Assembly: GCA_016208685.1 (NCBI GenBank) | Contig: JACQXM010000015.1 | Location: 141,098-205,097 of the forward strand | From: Planctomycetota bacterium | GTDB taxonomy: Bacteria > Planctomycetota > Phycisphaerae > UBA1845 | Direction of reading: 5' to 3' | Length of the DNA: 64,000 nt | Shown here: positions 18,362 to 26,162 of the stretch, piece after piece | Numbering within the stretch: the stretch's first letter is position 1 | How the letters are laid out: the number at the start of each line of letters is the position of its first letter | Notes under the pieces: generated by a model | The model's input: the letters and a program-made list of their open reading frames with translations, nothing else | What the model was told of the DNA's origin: nothing | The model's database searches: none | Made by a program: the position numbers and the translations under genes

Positions 18362-21226
18362 ATGTCGCCACGGGAACGAACTTCCTGCATACTCCTCGTT
18401 CCGCTGTTTCTGGCGCCGGCGGCCGCGCTGCACGCTGCGCCGGAGAACGCGGACTGCCTGAAATGTCATAACCAGCCGGGGCTGAAGCTGACCCGCGATG
18501 GTCGAGACGTCTCTCTCTTCGTCGATCCCAAGCGTTTCGCGGAGAGCGTCCACGCCAAGCTGGAATGCGTCTCCTGCCACGAGACCCTCGCCGACGTGGA
18601 CACCTGGCCGCACCCCGCCGACCTGCCGCGCGTGGAATGCGGTAACTGCCACGAGGACGAAGACGGGCCCATCAGCGCCTACTGGGAGAGCACCCACGGC
18701 CAGCGGGCCCGGAAGGGTGACGCCGACGCGCCGCAGTGCCAGGATTGCCACGGCAGCCACTACGTCGTTCCCCTGCGCCGCCCGGATTCCGCCATCTCAC
18801 CCTTCAACATTCCCGCCATGTGCGCCCAGTGCCACGCCGAGGGAGCGACGGTGGAGCGCACGCACGACATCCCCCAAGAACAGGTTTTCCAGCGCTATAA
18901 GGACAGTATTCATGGCGTGGGGTTGTTCCGCCAGGGTTTGATCGTGACTGCGGTGTGCACCAGTTGCCATACCGGCCACCGAGTGCTTCCCCACACCGAT
19001 CCCAGGTCGACCATCCACAAAGATGCCGTGGTGCGTACCTGTACCCAGTGTCACGGCATGATCGAGGAGGTGCACCGTAAGGTGATCGCCGGGGAGTTGT
19101 GGGAGCGCGAGGGCGCTGTGCCCATCTGCGTAGAATGCCACTCGCCGCACGAAGTGCGCAAGGTGTTCTACGACACCAACATGAGCAACGCGGACTGCCT
19201 GTCGTGCCACGGCAACGCGGGGCTGACCGCCGCCGCGGACGGCCGGTCGCTGTACGTGGACGCCGCGGAGCACGGCAATTCCATCCACGGGCGGAAGAAC
19301 GTCTCCTGTGCCCAGTGCCATACGGGAGCCACGCCTTCCGACCGGGAGCGCTCCTGCAAGACCATCGCCCGACGAGTGGATTGCGCCGTGTGCCATGAGG
19401 CCCAAGTGCGCGATTACGACCGCGGACGGCACGGGATGCTGCATCGCGCCGGGGACGCCAACGCGCCTACCTGCACCGACTGCCACGGACGGCACGGCAT
19501 CCTGGAACACACCGTGGCCGACGACGCCCCGCCCGTGTTGCGGGCGCTGGTGCGCGAATCGCCCACCTTCAGCCGCAACGTGCCGCAGCTCTGCGCCCGC
19601 TGCCATCGCACCGGGGGGCAGGCGGCGGTGCGCTACTTCGGCCGCGAGGAGGAGATCGTCGAGCATTACTCCACGAGCATCCACGGCAAGGGCTTGCTGG
19701 CGGGCGGGCTGACGGTGACCGCCACCTGCACCGACTGCCACACGCCCCACAAGGAGCTGCCGCGTAGTGATCCGGAGTCAACGGTCAGCGACCAGCACAT
19801 CGCGGAGACCTGCGGCCGGTGCCATGACGGCGTCTACGAGAAGTACACAAAGAGCATCCATTCCGTGGAGGGAAACCCGGGTTACGAGCAACGCCGCGTG
19901 CGCGGCATGCCGGCCCTGCCCCACTGCAACGACTGCCATACGGCGCATCGCGTGGTGCGCACCGACGTGGCGGACTTCAAGCTGGGAATCATGGAGCAAT
20001 GCGGGACGTGCCATCGCGACGTCACGGAAAGCTACTTCGAGACCTACCACGGCAAGGCCACCACCCTGGGCGACGCCACCCGCGCCAAGTGCTACGACTG
20101 TCATGGGGCCCACGACATCCTGCCGCCCGCCGATCCCCGTTCGCGGCTGTCGCGGGACAACATCGTGGAGACCTGCGCTCAGTGCCACCCCGGATCGCAC
20201 CGGCAGTTCGCCGGCTACCTGACGCACGCCACGCATCATGATCCCGACAAGTACCCCATGCTCTGGTACACCTTCTGGATCATGACCAGCCTGCTGGTCG
20301 GCACCTTCGGCTTCTTCGGCCTGCACACCCTGGCATGGCTGGGCCGCTCCTGGCCGGAGCGCAAGCGCATCCGCGCCCTGCACGCCGCCGGCGGCACCCA
20401 GGGGCGCCAATACGTTCGCTTTGATTCCTTCCAACGCAAGATGCACGTCACCGTCATCATCAGCTTCTTCGGGCTGGCGATCACGGGCATGATGCTCAAG
20501 TTCTCCTACACGCGCTGGGCGGAGCTGCTCTTCCGCCTGCTGGGCGGCACGGATACCGCGGGCTGGATCCACCGCATCTGCGCCATCGTGACGTTCGGTT
20601 ACTTCTTTACCCACCTTATCGACGTGTTCCGCCGCTGGCGGCGCGGCGGCAGGCCGCTGGCCGGTTTCCTCTTCGGCGCGGACAGCATCCTGCCCCGCTG
20701 GAACGACGTGCGCGAACTGCTGGCCACCATCCGCTGGTTCTGGGGCCGAGGCCCACGCCCGGCATACGGACGGTGGACCTACTGGGAAAAATTCGACTAC
20801 TTCGCCGTGTTCTGGGGGGTGGCCGTCATCGGCAGTACCGGGCTGTGCCTGTGGTTCCCCGAGACTTTCACCCACTTTCTGCCGGGGTGGTGGATCAACG
20901 TGGCCACCACCATCCACAGCGATGAGGCCCTCTTGGCCACGGGGTTCATCTTCACCATCCATTTTTTCAACACACACTTTCGTCCGGAGAAGTTCCCCAT
21001 GGACACGGTCATCTTCACCGGCCGGATGAGCCTCGAGGAGCTCAAAGTGGACAAGCCGCGGCTGTACGAGGAGCTGGTTGCCCGGGGCGAGCTGGATCGG
21101 TACCTCGCCGATCCCCCCTCGCCGACCTTCCTGCGGTGGGTGCGAATCGGGGGGTTTACCGCCCTGACCGTGGGGTTCGGCCTGGTGGCGCTGATTATCT
21201 ACGCCATGCTCTTCGCCTATCGCTGA
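18362..21226 (+). CDS. 19-haem c-type / cytochrome b membrane fusion protein
   Basis: After a signal peptide (SCILLVPLFLAPAAALHA) come nineteen CXXCH motifs over residues ~30-620. Many lie in repeats of the form xCxDCHGxH or CAQCHxx, with SIHG/YHGK segments between them. The C-terminal ~330 residues form a cytochrome b561/formate dehydrogenase gamma-like domain. It has several membrane helices with paired His candidates for haem b (GLHTLAW, IHRICAIVTFGYFFTHLID, IHSDEALLATGFIFTIHFFNTH). One polypeptide thus joins a quinone-reactive b-type domain to a long c-haem chain. It lies 114 bp after the 13-haem gene. Quinol-driven electron export or the reverse reaction is inferred. The haem content is unusually high for a single bacterial chain with a b domain. 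Confidence 0.88.
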   Translation: MSPRERTSCILLVPLFLAPAAALHAAPENADCLKCHNQPGLKLTRDGRDVSLFVDPKRFAESVHAKLECVSCHETLADVDTWPHPADLPRVECGNCHEDEDGPISAYWESTHGQRARKGDADAPQCQDCHGSHYVVPLRRPDSAISPFNIPAMCAQCHAEGATVERTHDIPQEQVFQRYKDSIHGVGLFRQGLIVTAVCTSCHTGHRVLPHTDPRSTIHKDAVVRTCTQCHGMIEEVHRKVIAGELWEREGAVPICVECHSPHEVRKVFYDTNMSNADCLSCHGNAGLTAAADGRSLYVDAAEHGNSIHGRKNVSCAQCHTGATPSDRERSCKTIARRVDCAVCHEAQVRDYDRGRHGMLHRAGDANAPTCTDCHGRHGILEHTVADDAPPVLRALVRESPTFSRNVPQLCARCHRTGGQAAVRYFGREEEIVEHYSTSIHGKGLLAGGLTVTATCTDCHTPHKELPRSDPESTVSDQHIAETCGRCHDGVYEKYTKSIHSVEGNPGYEQRRVRGMPALPHCNDCHTAHRVVRTDVADFKLGIMEQCGTCHRDVTESYFETYHGKATTLGDATRAKCYDCHGAHDILPPADPRSRLSRDNIVETCAQCHPGSHRQFAGYLTHATHHDPDKYPMLWYTFWIMTSLLVGTFGFFGLHTLAWLGRSWPERKRIRALHAAGGTQGRQYVRFDSFQRKMHVTVIISFFGLAITGMMLKFSYTRWAELLFRLLGGTDTAGWIHRICAIVTFGYFFTHLIDVFRRWRRGGRPLAGFLFGADSILPRWNDVRELLATIRWFWGRGPRPAYGRWTYWEKFDYFAVFWGVAVIGSTGLCLWFPETFTHFLPGWWINVATTIHSDEALLATGFIFTIHFFNTHFRPEKFPMDTVIFTGRMSLEELKVDKPRLYEELVARGELDRYLADPPSPTFLRWVRIGGFTALTVGFGLVALIIYAMLFAYR

Positions 21227-21246
21227 CGCGGGGGGGGTGCTGTCGC

Positions 21247-21263
21247 CTGGCACCCGGATTGCT
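21247..21263 (+). promoter_or_regulatory. sigma-54 (-24/-12) promoter
   Basis: CTGGCACCCGGATTGCT keeps TGGCAC and TTGCT at the exact sigma-54 spacing (10 bp between GG and GC) and deviates only at consensus positions 8 and 9. It lies 77 bp before the GTG of the 11-haem gene, suggesting that gene can be transcribed apart from the preceding operon. The ORF-track start at 21263 falls on the last base of the site. Confidence 0.65.
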
Positions 21264-21340
21264 TGGACGAACAGGTGGGGGGCGGGGCAGCAGGCGCGAG
21301 CCGGGCCCGAGTCGGGCACCGTCGCGCCGGGAGCGATGTT

Positions 21341-23398
21341 GTGAGACAGGCTCGACGAACGGCTGTGGCCATCTGGCTCGCGACGGGCCTGGGCACCGTT
21401 ACCTGCGGGCAAACGCCGGAGGCGGTCAAGTGCGGCGACTGTCACGGCGAGTCCACGGACGCACGACAGGCGGCTCCCCCGGAGGAGCTGCTCAAGGAGT
21501 CCATCCACAAGCGGCTGGAGTGCACCGACTGCCACACCTCGATTTCGGCGGAGAACCTCGACCTCAACAGCGGCCGGCCGCACGGCGGCAGCCCCAAGCC
21601 CGTTGATTGCGGAAGTTGCCACGAAGCGGAGAAAGAGATCTACGCCAAACACGGGCGGCTGGCCATCGACCGCGATCCGGACGTTCCCAAATGCTGGAGC
21701 TGCCACGGATCACACGACGTTCAACCCTCGTCAGACCGCCGGGCGCGAGTACACCCCACGAACCTGCCGGGCACGTGTCGCGAGTGCCACGCCAACGTGG
21801 ACTTAGTCAAACGGCACGACGTGCTCCGCCTGCTGCCCATCCTCACCTATCAGAGCAGCGTGCACGGGACGGCCACCCGCAAGGGGATTTACGTCGCCGC
21901 CAGTTGCAATGACTGCCACTCGGCACGCGGACCGGACGGCAAGCGCACGGCGCACCGGATTCTCGGTCCCGCCGACCCCGATTCGCCGGTGTTCCACTTC
22001 TCCATACCCGACACCTGCGGACAGTGCCATGATCCTGTCACTCGCGACTACTGGGAGGGCATCCACGGACAACTCGTCAAGCGCGGGGCCGTGGACGCAC
22101 CGGTGTGCACGCATTGCCACGGCGAACACGGCATTGTCTCGCCCCGTGACACCCGGTCGCCGGTGAGTGCCACGCACCTGGCGGAGCAGACCTGCGCTCC
22201 CTGCCACGAGTCGGCGGTGCTCAACCAGAAATACGGCCTGGCCAAGGGCCGGCTGGCGTCCTACATCGACAGCTACCACGGGCTGAAGAGCAAGGCCGGC
22301 GACGCCACCGTCGCCAACTGCGCCTCGTGCCATGGCGCGCATCGCATCCTGCCCTCGACGGACGCGAGCTCCTCGATTCATCCCGACAACCTCCGGGCCA
22401 CGTGCGGCGAATGCCATCCCAACATCTCCACGGAGCTGGCCAATACCCGCATCCACGAGACCTCTACCGGCCTGCACGCCGGCTGGCCGGAGTTCTTCCG
22501 CCAGCTCTACATCGTGCTCATCATCGCCACCATCGGCGGCATGCTGCTGCACAACGGCGCCGACTGGCTGCGCCACGTGACGCAGCTCCGCCGCCGCCCG
22601 TTCGTGCAGCGACTGAGCCTCAGCGAGGTGATGCAGCACTGGGCGCTGATGCTGTCCTTCTGCGTGCTGGTGGTGTCGGGGTTCTCGCTGCGCTTCTCCG
22701 AGGCCGCCTGGGTGAAGTTCCTGTTCGGCTGGGAGGGGGGCTTCGAGGTGCGCGGCGTGATCCACCGCGCCGCGGCCATCGTGATGGTGCTTACGTCCAT
22801 CTGGCACGCCTTGTACCTGGTGACGCGGCGCGGAAGGCAGTGGTTCAAGGACATGTGCGTCCGGATCAGCGATCTGGTCGACTTCGGTCAGAACCTCGCC
22901 TACTTCGTGGGCCGGCGAAGCGAACGCCCGCGCTTCGGTCGTTTCTCCTACATGGAGAAAGTCGAATACTGGGCCCTGGTGTGGGGCACGGTGATCATGT
23001 CCGTCACCGGCGGCTTGCTGTGGTTCGACAACGAGCTGGTCCGGCAATGGAACCTGCCCAAGGGCATTCTGGATGTGTCGTTGGTGATTCACTACTACGA
23101 AGCCTGGCTGGCGACGCTGGCCATTCTGGTGTGGCACATCTACGGCACGGTGTTCAGCCCCGCGGCGTATCCCATGAACACCGCCTGGCTCGCCGGCCGC
23201 ATGCCCAAGGAGATGTACGCCCACGAACACGCCAGCGGGCCCAAACTCAAGGCCCGAACCTACACCGTCCACCTGGAGGACGAGCAGGAGCCGAATGCGG
23301 CGGTGTCGGTCAGTGCCGCACTGGTGCCACGCCCAACCGGCGAATCACCCGGCAATGCAGCGCCCTCGGACGACGGGTCGTTGGCCCGGATCGGCTGA
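21341..23398 (+). CDS. 11-haem c-type / cytochrome b membrane fusion protein
   Basis: GTG at 21341 is the likely start: GGGAG lies seven bases upstream and a signal peptide follows (TAVAIWLATGLGTVTCGQ). The ORF-track start would put translation inside the promoter. The 685-residue protein has eleven CXXCH motifs (CGDCH, CTDCH, CGSCH, CWSCH, CRECH, CNDCH, CGQCH, CTHCH, CAPCH, CASCH, CGECH). A cytochrome b-type membrane domain follows from residue ~390 (MQHWALMLSFCVLVVSGF, IHRAAAIVMVLTSIWHALYL, IHYYEAWLATLAILVWHIYG). It is a shorter paralogue in layout of the 19-haem protein just upstream. Both probably pass electrons between quinone and periplasm. A hydrophilic tail follows the last helix. Confidence 0.88.
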   Translation: MRQARRTAVAIWLATGLGTVTCGQTPEAVKCGDCHGESTDARQAAPPEELLKESIHKRLECTDCHTSISAENLDLNSGRPHGGSPKPVDCGSCHEAEKEIYAKHGRLAIDRDPDVPKCWSCHGSHDVQPSSDRRARVHPTNLPGTCRECHANVDLVKRHDVLRLLPILTYQSSVHGTATRKGIYVAASCNDCHSARGPDGKRTAHRILGPADPDSPVFHFSIPDTCGQCHDPVTRDYWEGIHGQLVKRGAVDAPVCTHCHGEHGIVSPRDTRSPVSATHLAEQTCAPCHESAVLNQKYGLAKGRLASYIDSYHGLKSKAGDATVANCASCHGAHRILPSTDASSSIHPDNLRATCGECHPNISTELANTRIHETSTGLHAGWPEFFRQLYIVLIIATIGGMLLHNGADWLRHVTQLRRRPFVQRLSLSEVMQHWALMLSFCVLVVSGFSLRFSEAAWVKFLFGWEGGFEVRGVIHRAAAIVMVLTSIWHALYLVTRRGRQWFKDMCVRISDLVDFGQNLAYFVGRRSERPRFGRFSYMEKVEYWALVWGTVIMSVTGGLLWFDNELVRQWNLPKGILDVSLVIHYYEAWLATLAILVWHIYGTVFSPAAYPMNTAWLAGRMPKEMYAHEHASGPKLKARTYTVHLEDEQEPNAAVSVSAALVPRPTGESPGNAAPSDDGSLARIG

Positions 23399-23526
23399 AC
23401 ACCTCGCCGGGACCCACCATGGGCGGCGTGGAAGCCCAACACTGCGTGAATGCGGAATGCGGTGACCGGAACGCGACGCCATACAGCGCCGCGACCGTGA
23501 GGGAGCGGGCAACGCACGCGACGCCG

Positions 23527-23597
23527 CGCGATCCGTACCGCGACAGTATGGCGCGGTCCTCAATCATCTGGACCGCTCGTTAGCACTCGCGGTACTG
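23527..23597. repeat. dispersed hairpin repeat, copy A
   Basis: GCGCGATCCGTACCGCGACA and, further on, GACCGCTCGTTAGCACTCGC match a stretch at 59086-59161, where the halves read almost the same. GTACCGCGA at 23535 and TCGCGGTAC at 23587 form a 9-bp inverted repeat around a ~43-base centre, so the unit can fold. It lies in the 356-bp noncoding gap between convergent genes. Confidence 0.6.
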
Positions 23598-23610
23598 AAA
23601 GGAACGCCCT

Positions 23611-23757
23611 GACCGGCTGGAAAGCCGGTCCCACAGCGCATGTTCGTTCCCCGGCACCAGCCGGTCCCACAGCGCCACCCGCAGCCAAAGCGAAAGCCGG
23701 TCCCACGGCACGCCGCGCTCCCACGGCGCCGACTCGTGGCACGGCGCCGGCCGGTCA
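23611..23757. repeat. hairpin plus interspersed GCCGGTCCCAC repeats
   Basis: GACCGGCT, GGAA and AGCCGGTC form a perfect 8-bp hairpin at 23611-23630. GCCGGTCCCAC then occurs three times (near 23624, 23663 and 23696), in AAAGCCGGTCCCACAGCGC-like units, followed by a decayed fourth (GCCGGCCGGTCACC). The block ends at the 3' end of ridA. It may terminate the convergent transcripts of the 11-haem gene and ridA, but its repetitive character suggests a small mobile or recombining unit. Confidence 0.55.
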
Positions 23758-24219
23758 CCGGCGGCGGGTTGCGGGAATGACGGCGATGGCCTCGATCTCC
23801 ACCAGCAGTTCGGGCCGGCAGAGGACGGCCTGTACGCAGGTGCTCGCGGGAAGGGGCTCCAGGTGATGCTCCTCGTAGAACGCGTTGCGAACGGCGTTGA
23901 AAGTGTCGTAGTTGCGGAAATCCGTCAGGTAACAGGTGGTGCGGACGACGTCGTGCCAATCCGCCCCTTCGCTCGCCAGAAGTCCGGCGATGTTCGCGAA
24001 CACCCGCCGCGTCTGGGCGGGGAACTCGTAGGGATGAACCGTGCGTCCGTGCTCGTCCACGCTGGCTGTCCCGGATATGAACAACATCACCGCGCCCTCC
24101 AGCTCGACGCGCATGCCGCGGGAGAACGAGACCTTGCTGGGATAGTCATACGCCTCGCAGAGCACCTCGCGGTTGCAGATCGCGGATTTCCGGGCTCTGG
24201 CTTTCGTGTCATCATTCAT
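23755..24219 (-). CDS. ridA: RidA/YjgF/Rid family protein
   Basis: The real gene starts at the ATG at 24219; the longer ORF-track frame upstream has no protein-like composition. The 154-residue product has the Rid fold signatures: VMLFISGTASVDEHG near residue 45, then QTRRVFANIAGLLASEGADWHDVVRTTCYLTDF. It ends with the Rid-typical CRPELLVEIEAIAVIP. Members hydrolyse reactive enamine/imine intermediates or act as chaperone-like proteins. The canonical arginine of the active site is represented by the R in CRPELLVEIEA. It is slightly longer than E. coli RidA because of an N-terminal extension. It diverges from the HzsA-like gene, with 256 bp between them in which I see no clear promoter. Confidence 0.85.
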   Translation of the reverse strand: MNDDTKARARKSAICNREVLCEAYDYPSKVSFSRGMRVELEGAVMLFISGTASVDEHGRTVHPYEFPAQTRRVFANIAGLLASEGADWHDVVRTTCYLTDFRNYDTFNAVRNAFYEEHHLEPLPASTCVQAVLCRPELLVEIEAIAVIPATRRR

Positions 24220-24475
24220 GAGGCTGTTCCGTTGCCGGCGTCCGTCCGGCGAGCCCTCCCGAGAGGGCAAGGAGTTTGCGGCCCGCCGTGGGCGGATCGA
24301 CGCCTCGAACACGCGGGCCGCCTCCCCGTTGAGGATCGGCTGGCAAACCGCAGACCAGAAGCACGACAGGCGGATCAACGCGAACCGTTCCGCCGATCTA
24401 CACCTACCGCGCCGTGCCCCGCACGGGTCGGGGGGCGGCTGGCGCGGAAACTGCAAGGAGTGCCAGAGGCCCACC

Positions 24476-26110
24476 ATGTCGGGCCCGTGGGCGGAGTATC
24501 GGACGGCCATGGTCGACGCACCCGGATGCCTTCTTGGACCAGCGGTGACCCCGTTTGTCGTGGGTCGGACCCCCGCGGCGTCGTGGGCCACGGTACTGTT
24601 CCTGGCACTTTCCGGACTCGGCGGGCTCGTGGCCGAGCCCGTCGCGGCCGGCCCGGTCGCAGACCGCGCCGTAGTCGGACAGATTCCGCCGCGCGACGAC
24701 AAACCGGCGGCAAACACCCCGGGCGGATTCGACGAGTTGCCGAACGGCAGCCGTCTTATTCTGGTGGACTTTGCGAACCCGGATGGGGCGCCGTGGGTCC
24801 TCACGCCGGATTTCACCGCCGCAGGCCGGCCGACACCCTCTTTTGACGCGGAGCGCATTCTCTTCGTCGCCAGGAGGGGTACGGACGATGTACCGGCCGT
24901 GTGGGAGATGGACGCCGACGGGCGCAACCCGCGCCGTATCGTGGCTCCTGCCGGGGGGGCCGGCCGGGCGGTCTACCTCTCAACGGTGTACTCTCTCGAC
25001 GCCGCTGAACCCGCGCCGGCCGTTGCTTTTCACGCCCGCGATCCCCATGCCGCGGGGGGAGCGCTCTACACCTGCACTGCCACCGGCGACGCCGTGCAGC
25101 GGATCACGTATGTTCCCCATGGGGCGAGCGATCCGCTGCTGCTTGCGGACGGGCGGCTGCTCTTCAGTGCCTGGGCGGGGGCCGCACGTTCGCTGGACTC
25201 CATCGCGCCTCCGCTGGCGGCAGCGCTGCACACCGTGTACCCCGATGGGACCGACGTTTCCGCATTCGCGCCGGCCAAGCCCGGGGCCGCGTACCGCGCG
25301 TCGTGCGAGACGGACGACGGTTGGATCATCTTCAACGAGGCACCGACCACTCCCGCGGCCGGCGGTGCCCGGCTCATGGCGGTGCGAAGAACAGAAAGCT
25401 GGGCCGAGCCGCGGCCGCTGATCCCCTCCGACGAGGGTACGGCTGGTGCTGCGGCGCCGCTCGATCGCGGGAAGCTCGCCGTGTCGTTTCGCGCGCGGAA
25501 AGGCGGCACTTTTGCGTTGTATGTGCTCGATATGGACGCCGGCGGGCCGCTTCGGAAATTGTACGATGACCCGGACTGGGACGAGATCGACGTTGCGATT
25601 CTGCGGCCCCGAGTCGCACCTGCGGGACGCGCGACGGTCGTGAACCGGCAGGTGTCGTGGGGGCAACTCTACTGCATGGACGTGGCGATCGGCGGTAAGC
25701 AAGGGCTGTTGCGTGATGACGGCCACGCCATCCGTCGAGTGCGGGTGGTCGCGGTATCCCAGGACGACGCGCCGGCAGCGGCGCCGCGCGCCGAGCCCGA
25801 AGCGGGAAGCGCCGCGGCGGGCTCCGGCCGCCAGCGTCCGCCGTCCGCGAACCGGGAGCAGGTGTTGGGCGAGGCGACTGTGGAAGCAGACGGGTCGTTC
25901 TTTCTGGAAGTTCCAGCCCGTACGCCGCTTCGGCTGGAGACCGTGGATGCAGGCGGTGCCGTCGTGCGCCGCATGGAGCGGACACTCTGGGTTATGCCCG
26001 GGGAGCGCCGCGGGTGCATCGGCTGCCATGAGCATCCCGCGCTGGCGCCGCCCAACCGACACGTGCTGGCGCTGCGCAAGCCGCCGCAGCGCGTCGCGGT
26101 CGAGCCATGA
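24476..26110 (+). CDS. HzsA-like monohaem propeller protein, exported
   Basis: I start at ATG 24476 (AGAGG upstream); ATG 24509 is an alternative. A signal-anchor-like segment follows (WATVLFLALSGLGGLVAEPVAA). The middle has TolB/YVTN-like propeller strands (PSFDAERILFVARRG, VWEMDADGRNPRRIV, GRLLFSAW). The C-terminus reads VLGEATVEADGSFFLEVPA, then WVMPGERRGCIGCHE with a single haem motif and APPNRH. From memory this end pattern is shared with proteins annotated as related to the hydrazine synthase alpha subunit, widespread in planctomycetes without anammox. No hydrazine synthase beta/gamma genes are here, so true hydrazine synthesis is unlikely. It is followed 52 bp later by another haem-propeller gene. 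Confidence 0.65.
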   Translation: MSGPWAEYRTAMVDAPGCLLGPAVTPFVVGRTPAASWATVLFLALSGLGGLVAEPVAAGPVADRAVVGQIPPRDDKPAANTPGGFDELPNGSRLILVDFANPDGAPWVLTPDFTAAGRPTPSFDAERILFVARRGTDDVPAVWEMDADGRNPRRIVAPAGGAGRAVYLSTVYSLDAAEPAPAVAFHARDPHAAGGALYTCTATGDAVQRITYVPHGASDPLLLADGRLLFSAWAGAARSLDSIAPPLAAALHTVYPDGTDVSAFAPAKPGAAYRASCETDDGWIIFNEAPTTPAAGGARLMAVRRTESWAEPRPLIPSDEGTAGAAAPLDRGKLAVSFRARKGGTFALYVLDMDAGGPLRKLYDDPDWDEIDVAILRPRVAPAGRATVVNRQVSWGQLYCMDVAIGGKQGLLRDDGHAIRRVRVVAVSQDDAPAAAPRAEPEAGSAAAGSGRQRPPSANREQVLGEATVEADGSFFLEVPARTPLRLETVDAGGAVVRRMERTLWVMPGERRGCIGCHEHPALAPPNRHVLALRKPPQRVAVEP

Positions 26111-26162
26111 ACGGGATTCAGTCACACTACGTGGGTGTCGGTTGCCCGGGGATGATAACAAC

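Noticed and set aside
23581-23589. TTAGCACTC, half of a CIRCE element
   Set aside because: The inverted second half (GAGTGCTAA) is missing and no chaperone gene is near; it belongs to the dispersed hairpin repeat.
24476-26110. Reading the HzsA-like gene as true hydrazine synthase and the organism as anammox
   Set aside because: No hydrazine synthase beta/gamma, hydrazine dehydrogenase or nitrite reductase genes are present; HzsA-like proteins are found in many non-anammox planctomycetes.
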